The notes beneath the pieces were generated by a model that saw nothing but the letters and a program-made list of their open reading frames with translations, was not told the DNA's origin and did no database searches. DNA of 64,000 nucleotides from Monocercomonoides exilis (lineage: Eukaryota > Preaxostyla > Oxymonadida > Polymastigidae), in assembly GCA_001643675.2 (NCBI GenBank), contig LSRY02000010.1, forward strand, positions 1,327,001 to 1,391,000, read 5' to 3'. A program made the position numbers and the translations under genes. This document shows positions 1 to 12,116 of this stretch, piece after piece. Position 1 is the stretch's first letter, and each line of letters starts with the position of its first letter.

Positions 1-3000
1 CTGTTTTCTCTTCTTTCTCTTCTTTTCCTTCTTCCTTTTCTCCTTTCTCCTCTGTCTCCTTTTCCTTCTTCTTCATCTCCTCCTCTCCCTTCGCCTTCGC
101 CTCCTCCATCGCTCTCTTCCTCTGTGCCAGCATCAGCGTCAGGAGGGGCTGCACCGAAGAGGCGTGGATGAATGAGAGGAGAGAAAGAAGTGAAGGCAAA
201 ATTCGCTCTGCAAACATCGCATCCGCACAGTCAAAGGCGAAAAGCGAAGATGCAATGGAGATGGCAGAGCGCAGCTGTGACATGATGACTGGGTGGCAGA
301 AAGGAGAAGAAGGGGAAGTGAAGGCAGAGACGAAGAAAGGAGGAGGAAGAGAAGAAGAAGAAGAGGAAATTGAAGAAGAAGAAGAAGAAGAAGAAGCAAG
401 AGAAGCTCTTTCTTTCTCGAACAAGTTCATCTGGTGTGTGTACAAGTCGAATACATACAGCAAAGAAGCATACACACCCAACTGAGCTATTTGATTGGCG
501 TTTGCACTGGATGTGGCGATGAAGGAGAGGATGGACAAGGAAGAGGAGAGAAGCTGGTTGGAAGTTTGAAGAGAAGGCAATGGAGGGATGGTGGGGAGAG
601 AGAGAGAGGTGGAATTATCAGAAGAAACAGAAGAAGAAGAAGAAGAAGAATGTTCTTCTTTGTTTTCTGCTTCAGTTGTTGTTTTGTTGGCTGCGTTTGT
701 TCTGTTGATGATGTTGTGGATGTGGAAAGTGCACAACGAGACAAGTGCCTCAGGAATCAAATGAAGATTTACTTTTTGACGCCAACTTTCTGAAAAATAA
801 AATAAAATAAAATAAAATAAAATAAAATAAAATAAAATAAAATAAAATAAAATAAAATAAAATAAAATAAATAAATAAATAAATTTGAAGAAATTCAAAG
901 AAAATATAAATAGTTACATAGAAAATGAAGTTATGAATGAAAAAATAATGTTATTGAATAAAATGATTATCAAAAATTCAAAAAAACACCAATAAAGAAA
1001 AGAAAAAGAAAAGAATAACAATAAAAATAAATTCAAATCCCCCTTACCCACAAACCGATTCTGCTGCAGATGTCAATCAGAGCCACCGCCTTCTTCACAA
1101 TATGCCTTGACACATACAGCGTCTCTTCTTCGTCTTCTGCAGATGCCATCAGCTCTTTCATCTGCTCATCTTCTGCTTTTCTGATATGTTCATGAAGCAG
1201 TTCTCTATCTGAATCACCTGATGACGAGGCTTTGGAACTACGTCGTGATGTTGCATCTTCTTTCTCTTTCTCTTTCTCTTTTTCTCCTTCTCCTTCTTCT
1301 TTTTGTTCTTCTTCATTCTTCTCCTCTTTCCTTTTCTCCTTCTCTCCTTCCTCCTCATTCTCCCCCTTCTCCTCCATCTTCTGCTTCACCACATTCGCCC
1401 TCACTTTCTCCCTCTCTGCATCTCTCAATATCTTCTCCCTCAACAGCATTCTTTCTTTCCTGATCCCTTCTTCCCTCCTCAACGACTCCAGGATCAGATA
1501 CCCCAGCGCATACTCGCAATTCAGTGCTGAAAACATCGGCTGAAGAGAAGGAAGCATTCCGGGTGTGATTGGCTGTGAAGGTGTGACCATTCTTGTGGGT
1601 GTTGATGAAACAGAAGGTCTTCTTTGTGAAGAAATTGATGAGCTTCTTTGAATTTCTTCCTTTGGTTTGGAATTAGTTTCGGCTTCTTCTTTGTTTTCAG
1701 TGTTATTCTGTTGTGATGAAGACTGATTGTCTGATGAAGTCGAAGAAGAAGCAGAAGAAGAAGCAGCATCTGAACTTGCCTGCATTAGAGATGAAGATCC
1801 ATTTGATGATGATGAAGCTGATGTTGAAGCAACTGAAGAAGCATCAGGAGCCGACGAAACAGGAGAAAGAGATGGCTTAGCTGCTTCGGGGATAACCAGC
1901 CGTGTGATAACAGTGAGGGTCTTGTTGATCTGATTGAACAAGGACAATATCTGTGCAGATGGAGTCAGCTCAGCCAGCTGCTCTGAAAGAGAAGAAGAAG
2001 AAGAAGAAGTTCGTTTATTTGTTGAGGGAGTGATAATGCTGTTTAATTGTGTCAGAAGCAGACGCAGCTGAGAGGCAGAATCACGTAGCTCTCTTTCTCG
2101 CTGCCTCTGGATCTCTTCAAGTGTTGGGCCTGTTTGCTCTTCTTCCTCTTCCTCTTCTTCCTCTTCTTCCTCTTCCTCTTCCTCTTCCTCTTCTTCCTCT
2201 TCACCTTCTTCATATTCGGATTCTGCTTCACCCTCTTCTTTCTCTTCTTCAATCTTCTTCTTCTTTTCAGTTTTTTCCTTCTCTTTAGCTTTCTCTTTCT
2301 CTTTCTCTTTCTCCTCCTCTCCCTCTGGTGCCGTATACAAATCTTCACCCATCGACTCCAGCGATGCCTTTGCACTCAGCAAAGTCCTCTTCAGCCTCTC
2401 CTTCAGCGTCATCTTGCGTGTCCTGCTGCTCTTTGGTGGCTCTTCTCCTTTCTCTCCTTTTTCTCCTTTTGCTCCTTCAGATGAAGCAGATGTGGCTGAT
2501 GCTTCTCCTTGTGATGAGTCTGAGCCTGTTTGTGATGCTGCTTTTGATGAGGTTTCTTCAGTTTTGCTGCTTCCACTGCTTTCTTTGCCTTCTTCTCCAT
2601 TTGATGATGTTGATGATGATGTTGTTGTTGTTGATGTCGATCCTTCTTCTTTTGCATCTTTCTCTTCTTTCTCCTGTTCTTCTCTTTCTCTTCTTTCTCT
2701 TTCTTCTCTTTCTCTCTTTTCTCTCTCCTTCTCCATTCTTTGTCTCTCCTTCTCCTTCTCCATTCTTTGTCTCTCCTTCTCCTTCTCTTTCTCTTGCCTT
2801 ATTCTTTCCTTCTCTTCTTCTTTTCTCTTCTTCTCTTCTTCCTTTCTTCTCTCCTCTTCTTTCCTCTTCTCTTCCTCCTTCTTCCTCTCTTCCTCTCTCT
2901 TCTTCTCAATCTCTGCTCTTGCTCTTGCCCTGGCTTCTTGTTCTTCCTTGATTCTCTGTTCTCTTTCTTTTCTCTTCCTCTCTTTCTCTTCTTCCTCTGC

Positions 3001-6000
3001 TTTCTTCTTCTCTTCCTCCCTCTTTCTTCTCTCTTCTCTTTCTCGCTCTTCTTGTTCTCTTTTTTCTTTCTCTCTCTGCTTCCTCTCTTCTTCTCTCTTC
3101 CTCTCTTCCTCCTTCCTCCTTTCTCTCTCTTTCTCTTCTGCTTCTCTCCTCTCTTTCTCCTTCTTCTCTTCCATTTCTCTTCTCAACTCTCTTTCCTTCT
3201 CTTCTTTCTCTCTTTTTTCTCTTTCCTCTTTTTCTCTCTTCTCCTTCTCTTCCTTCTCCTTCCTCTCCCTCTCCCTCTTCTCCCTCTTCTCCTTCGCCTC
3301 CTTCGCCACAATCTCCACAACACTCGCCAGATTTGCCTGGATCGACGAACAAGACTGCAGAATCTGCACAAGCTCTGATTTCTCCTCCTCATCATACGCA
3401 ACCTCCTCCTCCTTCACAGCCTCCAGCTCAGCCATCTTCTCCTCCACAATCGCCTTCACGTCATTCAGCAACTTCACTCCTCCGCCTTCCACCAGACTCT
3501 TCTGTGCCTCGGGTGACACAGACAATGCTTGAATGCACAAACAATGTGCTCGAAGAAGCGTGGCTGAAACATTCGCACATTTTGTCTTCTTCTCTATGTT
3601 TTCTCTTTCATTCACTCCTTCTGCTCCTTCTCCATTCATTCCTTCCCCTTTTTCTCCTCCCTTTTCCCCATTGTCACTTCCTGATTCTTCACTCACATTC
3701 AACAGATCTGCACCTGATGATAGAGTCATCCCACCAAACACAGCAAGTGACTCTAACAAGCAGAATGCTCCACCAGCAGCCACAATGTCCTTTCTGTTTG
3801 AAGAGAGCAGACTCAGCTTCTGAACACACACACACACCTCAATCATCACAAGAGAGGCATCTGAACAAGTTTGTGACTGTTTTTCATCTTTATCATTGCC
3901 TTCTTTCGTTTCTATTTGTTTGACTTTAGTTGACTCTTCCTTTCCTTTTCCATCCTCTTCTTCTTCATCAGCTTCTCCTCTTCTGCTCTTCCTGTACTCC
4001 ACAATCCTCCGCATCACTTCCACCAGCAGTGGCACAATCCCTGTTGATGACAGCTGTTTCCTTCCATCTGAATCAGAAGCTAAGCGATGGATGATAAACA
4101 TGGTGCATTGGAGAACAGAGAGGGGGAGGGCTGTGAAACAAGAGAGAGGAGGCAACGGATTCAGCTCAGAATACGACAGAACTGCAGTGAAGGGAGAGTT
4201 TGGTGAGGTTGAAGAGGAAGAAGAAAGAGAAGAAGAAGACGATTCTGTTGTGTAGAAAGGAGCAAAAGGCGAGAATATCATTGGGGGTGGGGCGTGCTGC
4301 GTCAAAGAGAACGAAAGAGAAGTGGATGTGCTGAAGGAACCTGACTGCGGGCGAGTAAACGAGTGCAAAGGAGAGAAAGGAGGTGGAGACAAAGAGGAGG
4401 TAGAGGAAAGAGAGACTTTTCTCTGCAAAGAAGAGGAGAAAGAGAAAGAAGGGGAAGAAGAAGGCGAAGGGACAGGTCCGACAGAAGGGGAAGCAGCAGG
4501 AGACAATGGAGCGAATGAAGCTCCTGTCACTTTCTCTCCAAGGGCAATGCGAAGAATAGAAGAGAGAAGCACATCGAAGCCGGTTGCCTGTTGAATAGCA
4601 GCAGAGGACGAGGAAGAGGAAGAAGAAGGAGAACTAAGCAGGAGAGAAAGGGTATCGTGTGCATCTGCAAGGACAGCCACACACATCAAAGCAGAGTGGA
4701 CGATGAAAGGAAGAAGAGGAGAGGAGAAGAAGGCAGATATTCCCACAGAGGATGTGATTGTACTGATTGAAGAAGTAGAAGAAGATGGTGAAGAAGGAGA
4801 GCCAGCTTGTGTCTGCTCTGCTTCTTGGCTAGCCAACGAAGATGGAAGCGCCGAGAATGAGGCAGAAGAGGCAGAAGACGTTCTTCTTCTGCTTCTTCTG
4901 TTGTGTGCTGCTGACTGCTGAGACCAAACAGGCAGAATGGAGCGGAAGAAAGAGGAAAGAGTGGACAGAATGGAAGGCGTGGCAGCGGTGAGGGCGTCGC
5001 GGCAGGGCTTCAGAGTGATCAGATGGGAGAGGAGAGAGAGAGAAGAGTACAATGAGTAGAAGACAGAGGCAGCATATGTTGCATCGTCTTCTTCTGCTTC
5101 TGCATCTTCTTCTCCTTCTCCTTCTCCTTTTGCACTTTCTCCAATTTCTCCTCCTCCTCCTTCTTCTTTTGCTTCTGCAGTTGCCTTCTTTCTATCCAGT
5201 TCTCCTTTCATCATCTTCTCAATAGTTGCTGTCTCTCTCTCAATCACAGACAGAAGCTGGGTGAAGATCGAAGGAAGCTCCAAAATGGCTGAGAGGGCGG
5301 CTGTTGGAGCAGAAGAAGCAGACGGAGAAGGAGAAAGAGGAGAAAGAGAAGAAGAAGAAGAGAATGAACTAGCTCCATTGGATGTGGAAGAAGCTGTTGA
5401 AGGGGTGGTGGCAGAGCAGAGGGACGAGAAGAGGAGGAAGATGGAGGCGACGGGGGAGCGTGTGGCTGATGCTGCATCTTCAATTTGACTCTCAAGAGAA
5501 GGATCAGAAACATCTGAAGAAGATGAAGAGGAAAAGGAAGAAGAAGAAGAAGGAATGGAAGATAAAGCAGCAGCAACGAATGAATGGAGCACAGAAATAA
5601 CATCGGCAGAAGAGAAGAGCTCGATGAATGTGCTGCATTCTTGATCAGCATACAGAAGCTGGGGAGAGGAGGAAGAAGAAGAAGAAGAGGAAGAAGAAGA
5701 CAGGGCAGAAAGGAAGAGTTTGGGGTTGGTGCGTGTCAGTTGCATGAAGGATGAGGAAGCAGATGCTAATGATGCTGATGATGAACCAGAAGAAGGAGAA
5801 GAAGAAGGAGAAGAAGATGTTGGATCAGTAGAAGCAGCAGCAGCAGTAGCATCAGAAGAAGAAGAAGCAGAAGCGTTCATCTTCATCTGAGCAGCCTCGT
5901 CGAGGTGTCTGAGGCAATTCACGATGAATGCGAGGACGACAGAGAGGGGCTCAACAGCTGTCACATCCACAGACATCAGATGAGTCAGAAGAGAAGAGAA

Positions 6001-8137
6001 TGTTTCAGTGACTGAAGAGTATTGAATGCTTGATGATGTTGCTGATGTTGCATCGTTTGGATGGAAAGAAGAGTAAAGTGTGCTTTGGATGACGCTGATG
6101 GGCACGGGAACAAGACTCTGGTGAAGACGGGAGTGGCAGAAGTCAGCAACTGGGAGAAGAAGAAGATTGAATATATTTTTAATATTAGAGAGAGAAAGAG
6201 AAAGTTAGTTTATAAGGAAAGAAATATAAGGAATATCAAATGAAGATAAAAAGTATCAGATATATTAATCCAAATAGATCAAGTTAATTTTAAAATATAC
6301 AATGAAATAAATAAATATTATCAATAATAATAATAGCAATTAAAATTTCTCATTCAAACCATCATCCACCGTCTTTGGCTGCATTGCTGAGAGGGGAACA
6401 GAGCGAGCGCAGTTGGAGAGAGGGTGGACTCTGCTGACGACTGTGCTGAGCGACTGGATGATGGCTGTCATTTCAGTGCTCTTCTCTTCGATTGACGCGC
6501 CATTGGCGCACAGAGCTTGAAGAAGAGCGCTGATCACACCGCTGCTGAAGAGGGGGACGATGAGTTGGTCTGAAAAAAGGAATGAAACAAATGAATGAAA
6601 TAAATGAAATAAATGAAATAAATAATAATAAATAAAATAAGATAAGATAAATAAAATAAGCACAGAGGATGTATTTGCAAGGTTTTGTTGGGAATTTGTT
6701 GAAAGAGTTAACGACATTCAAAAAATATTTATTTTTGAAAATTTAGTAAAATAAAATTCATTTAAAAAAAAAAAGAAAAAGAAATAAATTGTTCAATTTT
6801 TTATAAAATAAAATATATTATAAATTAAATAGATTGCACACCTTCATTCGCCAAGTTTGATATGGCCAGCGGAATCGATCGAAGCAGCGACACTTCAGTT
6901 GGACCAAACGTTCTCAAAGCCAACGCAATTCCTTCAAGAAGCCCCTTTTGATGGTGGAAAGTTGCCCCTGCGTAATCGGCTGAGTTGGAGTCGCTTTCTT
7001 CTTTCTTTTCTTCTTTCTTGCTTTCTCCATCGCTTTCTATTTTTGCCTTTTCTTTTTCGTTTGCTTCTTTCTCCCCCAACTTGTCCAGCCATCTCCGCAC
7101 AACAAGAACGCCTCCGTCTTTTCCCATCTCCTCCACCGCAAAGCATCCTTCTGTTTGTGCCACTTTCTCTCTAACCAGCGCCGCACTCGACGCAAACCAG
7201 ATGCATCCTGCTCCGTTTTTCGCCACAGTCAAATCTTTCTCTCCCCAGACATTCAACGCCTCGCCAGCACACTCCATCACGCGGCCTGACACAATTTCTT
7301 CTGCAACAAGTCCGCTGCACTCAGCATCCATCAGATTCCACAGCGCTCCAAGGGCTGACTGCACGACAGAAACATCGCTCAGAATAAAAGCTCGGCAGGC
7401 ATCAGAAACAAGCGGCAAAAAATGTTGCGCAACAAATTGTTGCTTTGCCACCGGATCACGCGCAAGTCTCTGAATTGTTGCACATGTTATTTGAACAACA
7501 TTTGCATGCTCTTTCATCGTCTCTAGCGAAGAACGTAAGCAACCATAAATCTCTGATTTTCCGATTGTCTTTTTATGGTCCTCTGATGAGCTCAATGACC
7601 AGTAAAGTGAAGTTAGCTTGTGTACGATAACAGGATTTGCTGACCATTTTTTAAGTGTGTTTATAAACACAGGAAATCCGACAGTTTCAGAAAAACGCTT
7701 CGAATTAATTTCTTTGTGAAGAAATGACTTCATAGAATCGCAGCCAAGTTCAACAATGTCTGGTCTTTCGTGTCTACAAAAAATTAAATTTCATCACAAT
7801 TGTCAACGAATTATTGATTTTTTTTCATTTTTTAAAATGTTATTTTGATATTAAATATAATGTTAAAAATGCAAACTCGTAAAGCGAAAGAACGCTAAAA
7901 AAAAATTCCTCTGATTCCAGATCTTTGTTTTGCACACAAGTTATTTTTTTGGAAAACGCTTTTGTAAACTCTGCACCTGTCGCAAGTATCTGATCCGCAT
8001 CTTTCGATGCCAATGCAGCCTTAAATGCATTCAGTTTTTCTACTCAATCATTTTCATCATTATTCATAATTTTATATTTAATCGTTCGAATTAACAAGTA
8101 TTTATCTCGTCAAACCTTGACTTGCCTTTGATGACAT
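1..8137 (-). CDS. Armadillo-repeat protein with long Ser-rich and charged coiled-coil inserts (3' partial)
   Basis: Rebuilt exons (complement): 8116..8137, 7877..8039, 6842..7773, 6360..6569, 1056..6149 and 1..789, open at the left edge. All five introns are GT-AG (four GTTTG, one GTGTG) and keep one frame for about 2400 residues. The ATG at 8137 gives MSSKASQEKLNAFKAAL. Exons 2-4 encode stacked helices of ARM/HEAT type, for example around RPDIVELGCDSMKSF and IPLAISNLANEDQLIVPLFS. Exon 5 resumes ARM-like helices between poly-Ser linkers. It then carries a Glu/Lys/Arg coiled coil (about residues 1390-1600) and a poly-Glu run near 1765. Exon 6 returns to ARM-like helices (LSILSFIATSSANANQIAQL) before another charged stretch at the edge. 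ARM repeats bind protein partners; the partner here is unknown. The helical and charged pattern is seen; the scaffold role is inferred. The protein's C-terminus lies outside the window. Confidence 0.72.
793..884. repeat. (AAAAT)n microsatellite inside an intron
   Basis: About fifteen AAAAT units followed by AAAT units. They lie inside the last visible intron (790..1055) of the armadillo gene, directly upstream of its acceptor when read on the minus strand. On that strand the tract is T-rich and forms the polypyrimidine-like run before CAG. Confidence 0.9.
6590..6660. repeat. Imperfect AAATG/AAATA microsatellite inside an intron
   Basis: Short A/T-rich pentamer and tetramer units within intron 6570..6841 of the armadillo gene. 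On the minus strand they lie downstream of the CAG acceptor region's mirror, still inside the intron, and are not coding. Confidence 0.75.
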
Positions 8138-8366
8138 TTTATAAATGATAATTAATGGTTTACAATTTTAATTGAGAAATATTTTGAAAATATATTTGAA
8201 CGTTAATAATATAAACTTATTTTCTCTCACTTATTTTTCATATGACTTTGAATAAAAATAAATGCAAAATCGAAAAAATATTTATCATTTGTTTTTGCCG
8301 TTGGTTTTAATGCTTCATTTTACAAAATCGTCTTCATATCAACATGGTGAAATCATAGAGATATGG
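8138..8366. other. AT-rich intergenic DNA upstream of the armadillo gene
   Basis: No coding signal was seen. It contains the 5' flank of the minus-strand armadillo gene, whose ATG ends at 8137. Confidence 0.5.
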
Positions 8367-9613
8367 TATATCAGCTATAGATACATATCGATTACGCCAA
8401 TCAATTACTCCTTCTTAATAGAACATCACTGAATAGGGTGCATATTTTATCTTGACCTAAAAATTTTATCTCAACCCTGTTTTTTTTGGAACTTATTTTT
8501 GCTTTTTTGATTTGTGTAAAGGCTAAAAACAAAAACAAAATAAATAGACTTTCTGAAACTTTAGTTTTTCAGAATTCTGTTAAAAAATTTTTTGTAATTT
8601 TTATGTTCAAAAAAATATTCAAAATTTTTATTATTTTTGGACCCAGATCAAAGACTTGCTGGCTGTGAAACGAATATTTCATACTGAACGTTTTAAGCCA
8701 TAGCATCACAATTCTTCATTCCTATATTATTATTTTAACTTGTTTTTTCCTTTTTCAATTTTATTTTTAACCTTTTTTTCTCATTTTACTGTTTTTGCTT
8801 AAAACACGATTTTCGGAACATATATGAATTTGTGTAAATTTTAGGCACATAAAAAATAAAAACAAGGTGTTATTTATTGTATATTATTATTTAATTCTGA
8901 AAAGAAAAAGAATTGAACAAGAATTTGAAGCGAAATGGTAGAACATATGAAAATTTTGATCTGAAAATTGTTCGTCATATACAAATATTTTGTTGTTTTT
9001 TCTTTGAGATATCATTTCATTTCATATTTGTTTTTATTTCATTTCATTAAATTTTAAAACAAATGGATGCATGTCTCTGAAATCGTGTTTTTCAAAAAAA
9101 AATGTATGAAATGAGAAAAAGTGCTAAAAAAACAAGTTGAGAAAGTTTTAAACAAGTTTTACTTATAAAAAAGAAACGATGTATTATGATATGATAGCTT
9201 TAAACTTTTAATAAAAAATATTCACTGGAAAAGTAGCAAGTCAATGATCAAAACATAAAATTATTTCAATCCTCGATCTTTTTGAAGAACATGAAATATT
9301 TGATAAAAAATACAAAATAAGGAAATTAAGACATTTCAAACATTTCTGGTCATTTTTTATTTATCACAGGCTTGTGTAAAGCTAAAAGCATGACAAAAAA
9401 GAAAAAGGTCTAGATAAAGAAAAAAGGTCAAGATTAAATCATAGCCCTATCTAATCATGATAAAGCCCTAAGAGTATCAGCAATGACTCTCGATCTCTAT
9501 CATATTATCATTGCTTATTCCAACTTGTTGCACAAGATGATAGCTACCATCAGAAATACATTAATCGATAATATTGGTTGATCTCAATCGAGATGGATCT
9601 ATAGCTGATATAT
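8367..9613. mobile_element. Diverged inverted-repeat (foldback/MITE-like) element
   Basis: The left arm (about 8367..8476) and the reverse complement of the right arm (about 9407..9613) share ordered blocks. The outer block is TATATCAGCTATAGAT, followed by TCGATT; then come a TAGGG..AT block, an ATCTTGACCT block and a TTATCT block. The right arm carries about 100 bp more between the blocks than the left. The interior (about 930 bp) is A/T-rich and has no supported gene; a 60-codon frame at 8486-8668 is not protein-like. The arms are seen in the sequence. Origin as an old DNA transposon or MITE is inference, and it may be linked to the transposase relic that begins 65 bp to the right. Confidence 0.55.
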
Positions 9614-9679
9614 CACATCACTAATCATTTCGATGGATTGATAAAACAACTGCATCACCTTGAAAAAGGTGAGCTGAAG

Positions 9680-11164
9680 TCAGCAAGTGCACTTCATTTT
9701 TTTTTTTGAAAAATCCATTGTTTCATCATTTTCTTCATCAGAAATGTTTTCTTTTTCATTTTCCATTTCGCTTTTCTTTTTCAAATAATCATCCCACTCA
9801 TTTAGCACCTTTTCTTCTGTTATTTCTTCTCCGTTGAAGTCAAATCGATTTTTATTAGAATGAAGAGGATTTATCGATTATAGAGGAAGATTTATCAGAT
9901 CTTTCCCAGATGAGTCTTTCAGCACGCTGCTGCATTTCAAAGCTCTTTTTTTGACTGAAGGTGATAACGTCGAATGAATTGATTGTCGGAGAGTTTCTTC
10001 AAGAGCTGTTCTTTTCGCAGATAAAAATGAAGATGAATGTGCTTTGTACCGAGAAGTCAGCTCTGATTTGAGAACGGCAAATACTCCTCGGTCAAGTCGC
10101 TGGCAGATGTGTGTGTTGTGAGGGACGAATGTCACAACATCCACATTTTCTTTTATGAACTCTCTCCAAATTGTTGGGTCTGCACGAGAAACGTGTGAGT
10201 CGATCAAAAGAAATCAGTGTGATATGTCGAGTGACAAGCGTTGTCATCTTTCTTTGATCGAAGGGAGAGAAATTGTTTGTGCATATTTTCTGAACTTCTA
10301 AGATTCCATCCATCCACATTTGTTCAGCCAATTCTCAAGATTTGAAGACTGAAGAGGCTTCAAGTCATCAGGAAGTTTGAGACTTGGCCACAGAATCACT
10401 GAAGGAAGTGATTGTCCATCAGCTGCGACCGCCGCAATCAGTGTGGAATTCGCCATTCGCGCCGCAGATTTGGCGAAACCGGGTTTAGTATTTGCCGGAT
10501 GAACGACATTCCGATTGGAGCTGTAGGGAACCCTGAGTGAAGACTCGTCCACGTTGAAAATCAGTGCGTTGTTGTAACTGTTGTTCTGATGCAATCAGTT
10601 GAGCATATCATACCAGGGCTTTAGAACTTGTTGGCATGATACCGCAAGCCTGTTCGCGTCAACAATTTTCGGCTTTGATGTCTTCAGCTCTGGATGTCGT
10701 TTGATAAAATCGTAGGCAACTGACGAAGAAACTTTAACATCTTGCGCGTTTTCTGGTTTTAAATCATTAACAACATTTTCAATCCAATTAATATTTATTA
10801 ATTCATTTCAAAGGATATTAAAACAAGCCTGTTCACGCATTTTCTTGATGGTTAGGCTGGCTCCAGATAGTTATTCTTTTTTTATTTCATCAAGAACAGT
10901 ATTTTCTTTTTAACCAATGACAACAGCTGGCCTTCCAATTTTGGAAACAAACTTACCTTGCCAAACAGCCTTTACCGAACACTTGATTCGAATTTTGCTG
11001 AATTTTTTGCTGTTGTATTCATCCTCCATACGCACAGCTCCATTATTAACCATTTGCACCATTTGCTCCAGCGGATTCCGAAATTACCTATATTTGAATG
11101 ATAGCATCGCCTCCAGCAGCTTCAGCTGACCCTCAGTTGATTTCCTCGCAATATCCTTTTTCAT
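9680..11164 (-). pseudogene. Decayed pogo/Tigger-like (Tc1/mariner superfamily, DDE_1) transposase
   Basis: The remnant reads on the minus strand from ATG 11164 (MKKDIARKSTEGQLKLLEAM). The order of parts follows the DDE_1 family. First is an N-terminal DNA-binding part with a GRP element near 10940 and KKMREQACFNIL near 10840. The first catalytic aspartate lies in IFNVDESSLRV (about 10550). The second lies in LIDSHVSRADP (about 10200), followed by the typical FVPHNTHICQRLDRGVF. Last is an acidic tail (about 9700-9860). It is broken by several in-frame stops (including TGA near 10607 and TAA near 9861). There are two frameshifts: one at a GGATGGATGG slippage site near 10312 and one near 10207. 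The family pattern is recognised from memory of the domain. No intact copy exists here, so any mobility would need a copy elsewhere. Confidence 0.8.
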
Positions 11165-11342
11165 TTTCAATTTTTTGGGTCACGGTCATTAAGCCAATTT
11201 ATTTTTTGTTATTATAAATTTCAATTTTCATTGAAATTTAATTTTTTGAACATTTGATGCATGTTTTTTTAGAATTCATTTCTTTTGATTCAACCTGTAA
11301 CCGACAGAATTTCAACGAGAGTTTTTAAACACACTCCACTCT

Positions 11343-11344
<2 letters not shown>

Positions 11345-11386
<42 letters not shown>
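11345..11386. repeat. (CT)n dinucleotide microsatellite
   Basis: About twenty uninterrupted CT units in intergenic DNA. The Arg-Glu reading frame across it on the minus strand is a product of the repeat, not a gene. Confidence 0.95.
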
Positions 11387-11387
<1 letters not shown>

Positions 11388-11530
11388 TCCCTGCCAACTT
11401 CCATTTAAAACAATCTCCATATTAAAAATATTTTTTCTTGTACAAATAGTCTTTATAACCAAAAAATACTCCTTATTCATTGAAATGCGTGTTTCTGAAT
11501 CATTCATTCATTACAGAAAAAGTTTTATTT

Positions 11531-11566
11531 TAAATAAAAAATAAAAATAAAATAAAATAAAATAAA

Positions 11567-11608
<42 letters not shown>
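11531..11608. repeat. (AAAAT)n followed by a run of about 40 A
   Basis: AAAAT units pass directly into one long poly-A tract. This resembles an expanded microsatellite or the A-tail of an old retroposed sequence on the plus strand. No gene body ending in the tail could be recognised upstream. Confidence 0.85.
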
Positions 11609-11610
<2 letters not shown>

Positions 11611-12116
11611 AATTTGACCCTATTCTATTATTCTATGGTAAATCAAAAATTGGAAAATCAAAACTTAAAATATTTCGATTAATAAAAATATAATTATTTA
11701 AAAATTCTCAAAGAAGAAGAGAAAAAAACTCTGTCAAGGAAAGAGAATGAAAAAAACTTATCACAAAAAATTGCCTTCCTTCTTATCTCTCATCATTTGT
11801 TCTCAAACAAGTTGATGATGATTGAAAACAAGCAACAATGAAGCGTTCGTTTTTCGTTCAGAAAAGTTCATTTTGACAAATACCATCAGCCATGTTCAGT
11901 TCTTCAACACTCAGAATATATCACAATTAATAATGCACATTTGCAAACACAATAAATTTCTTGCCCATATTTCTTCTTTCGAAACATATGCACGATACAG
12001 GATGGCTGTTCAAAGTTATTGAGCAAATCTCTTTTCTCCAATTTTCCCCAAATAACCCGTTATAATCTGGCAACAATTTATCTTTGGGCTCCAGCCGTTT
12101 TTTAATAAAACAATCT

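Larger units (their letters stand above)
11165..12116. other. AT-rich intergenic DNA between the transposase relic and the beta-helix gene
   Basis: No supported gene. It holds the (CT)n and A-rich repeats listed separately and the 3' flank of the minus-strand beta-helix gene. Clear terminal inverted repeats for the adjacent transposase were not found. Confidence 0.5.

Noticed and set aside
1033-1055. Continuation of the armadillo exon to the TGA near 1033 as the gene end, or a GTAAGG donor at 1047
   Set aside because: A GTTTG donor at 1055 joins in phase to CAG|AAAGTTGG at 789 and continues an ARM-like protein. Both alternatives end or shift the frame at once.
9650-9675. Hairpin TCACCTT..AAGGTGA as a terminator or RNA element
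   Set aside because: Only a 7-bp stem at the edge of a transposon relic in a eukaryotic context; no supporting signal.
11325-11507. 60-codon minus-strand frame with an (Arg-Glu)n tract
   Set aside because: It is produced by the CT dinucleotide repeat and has no other protein-like content.
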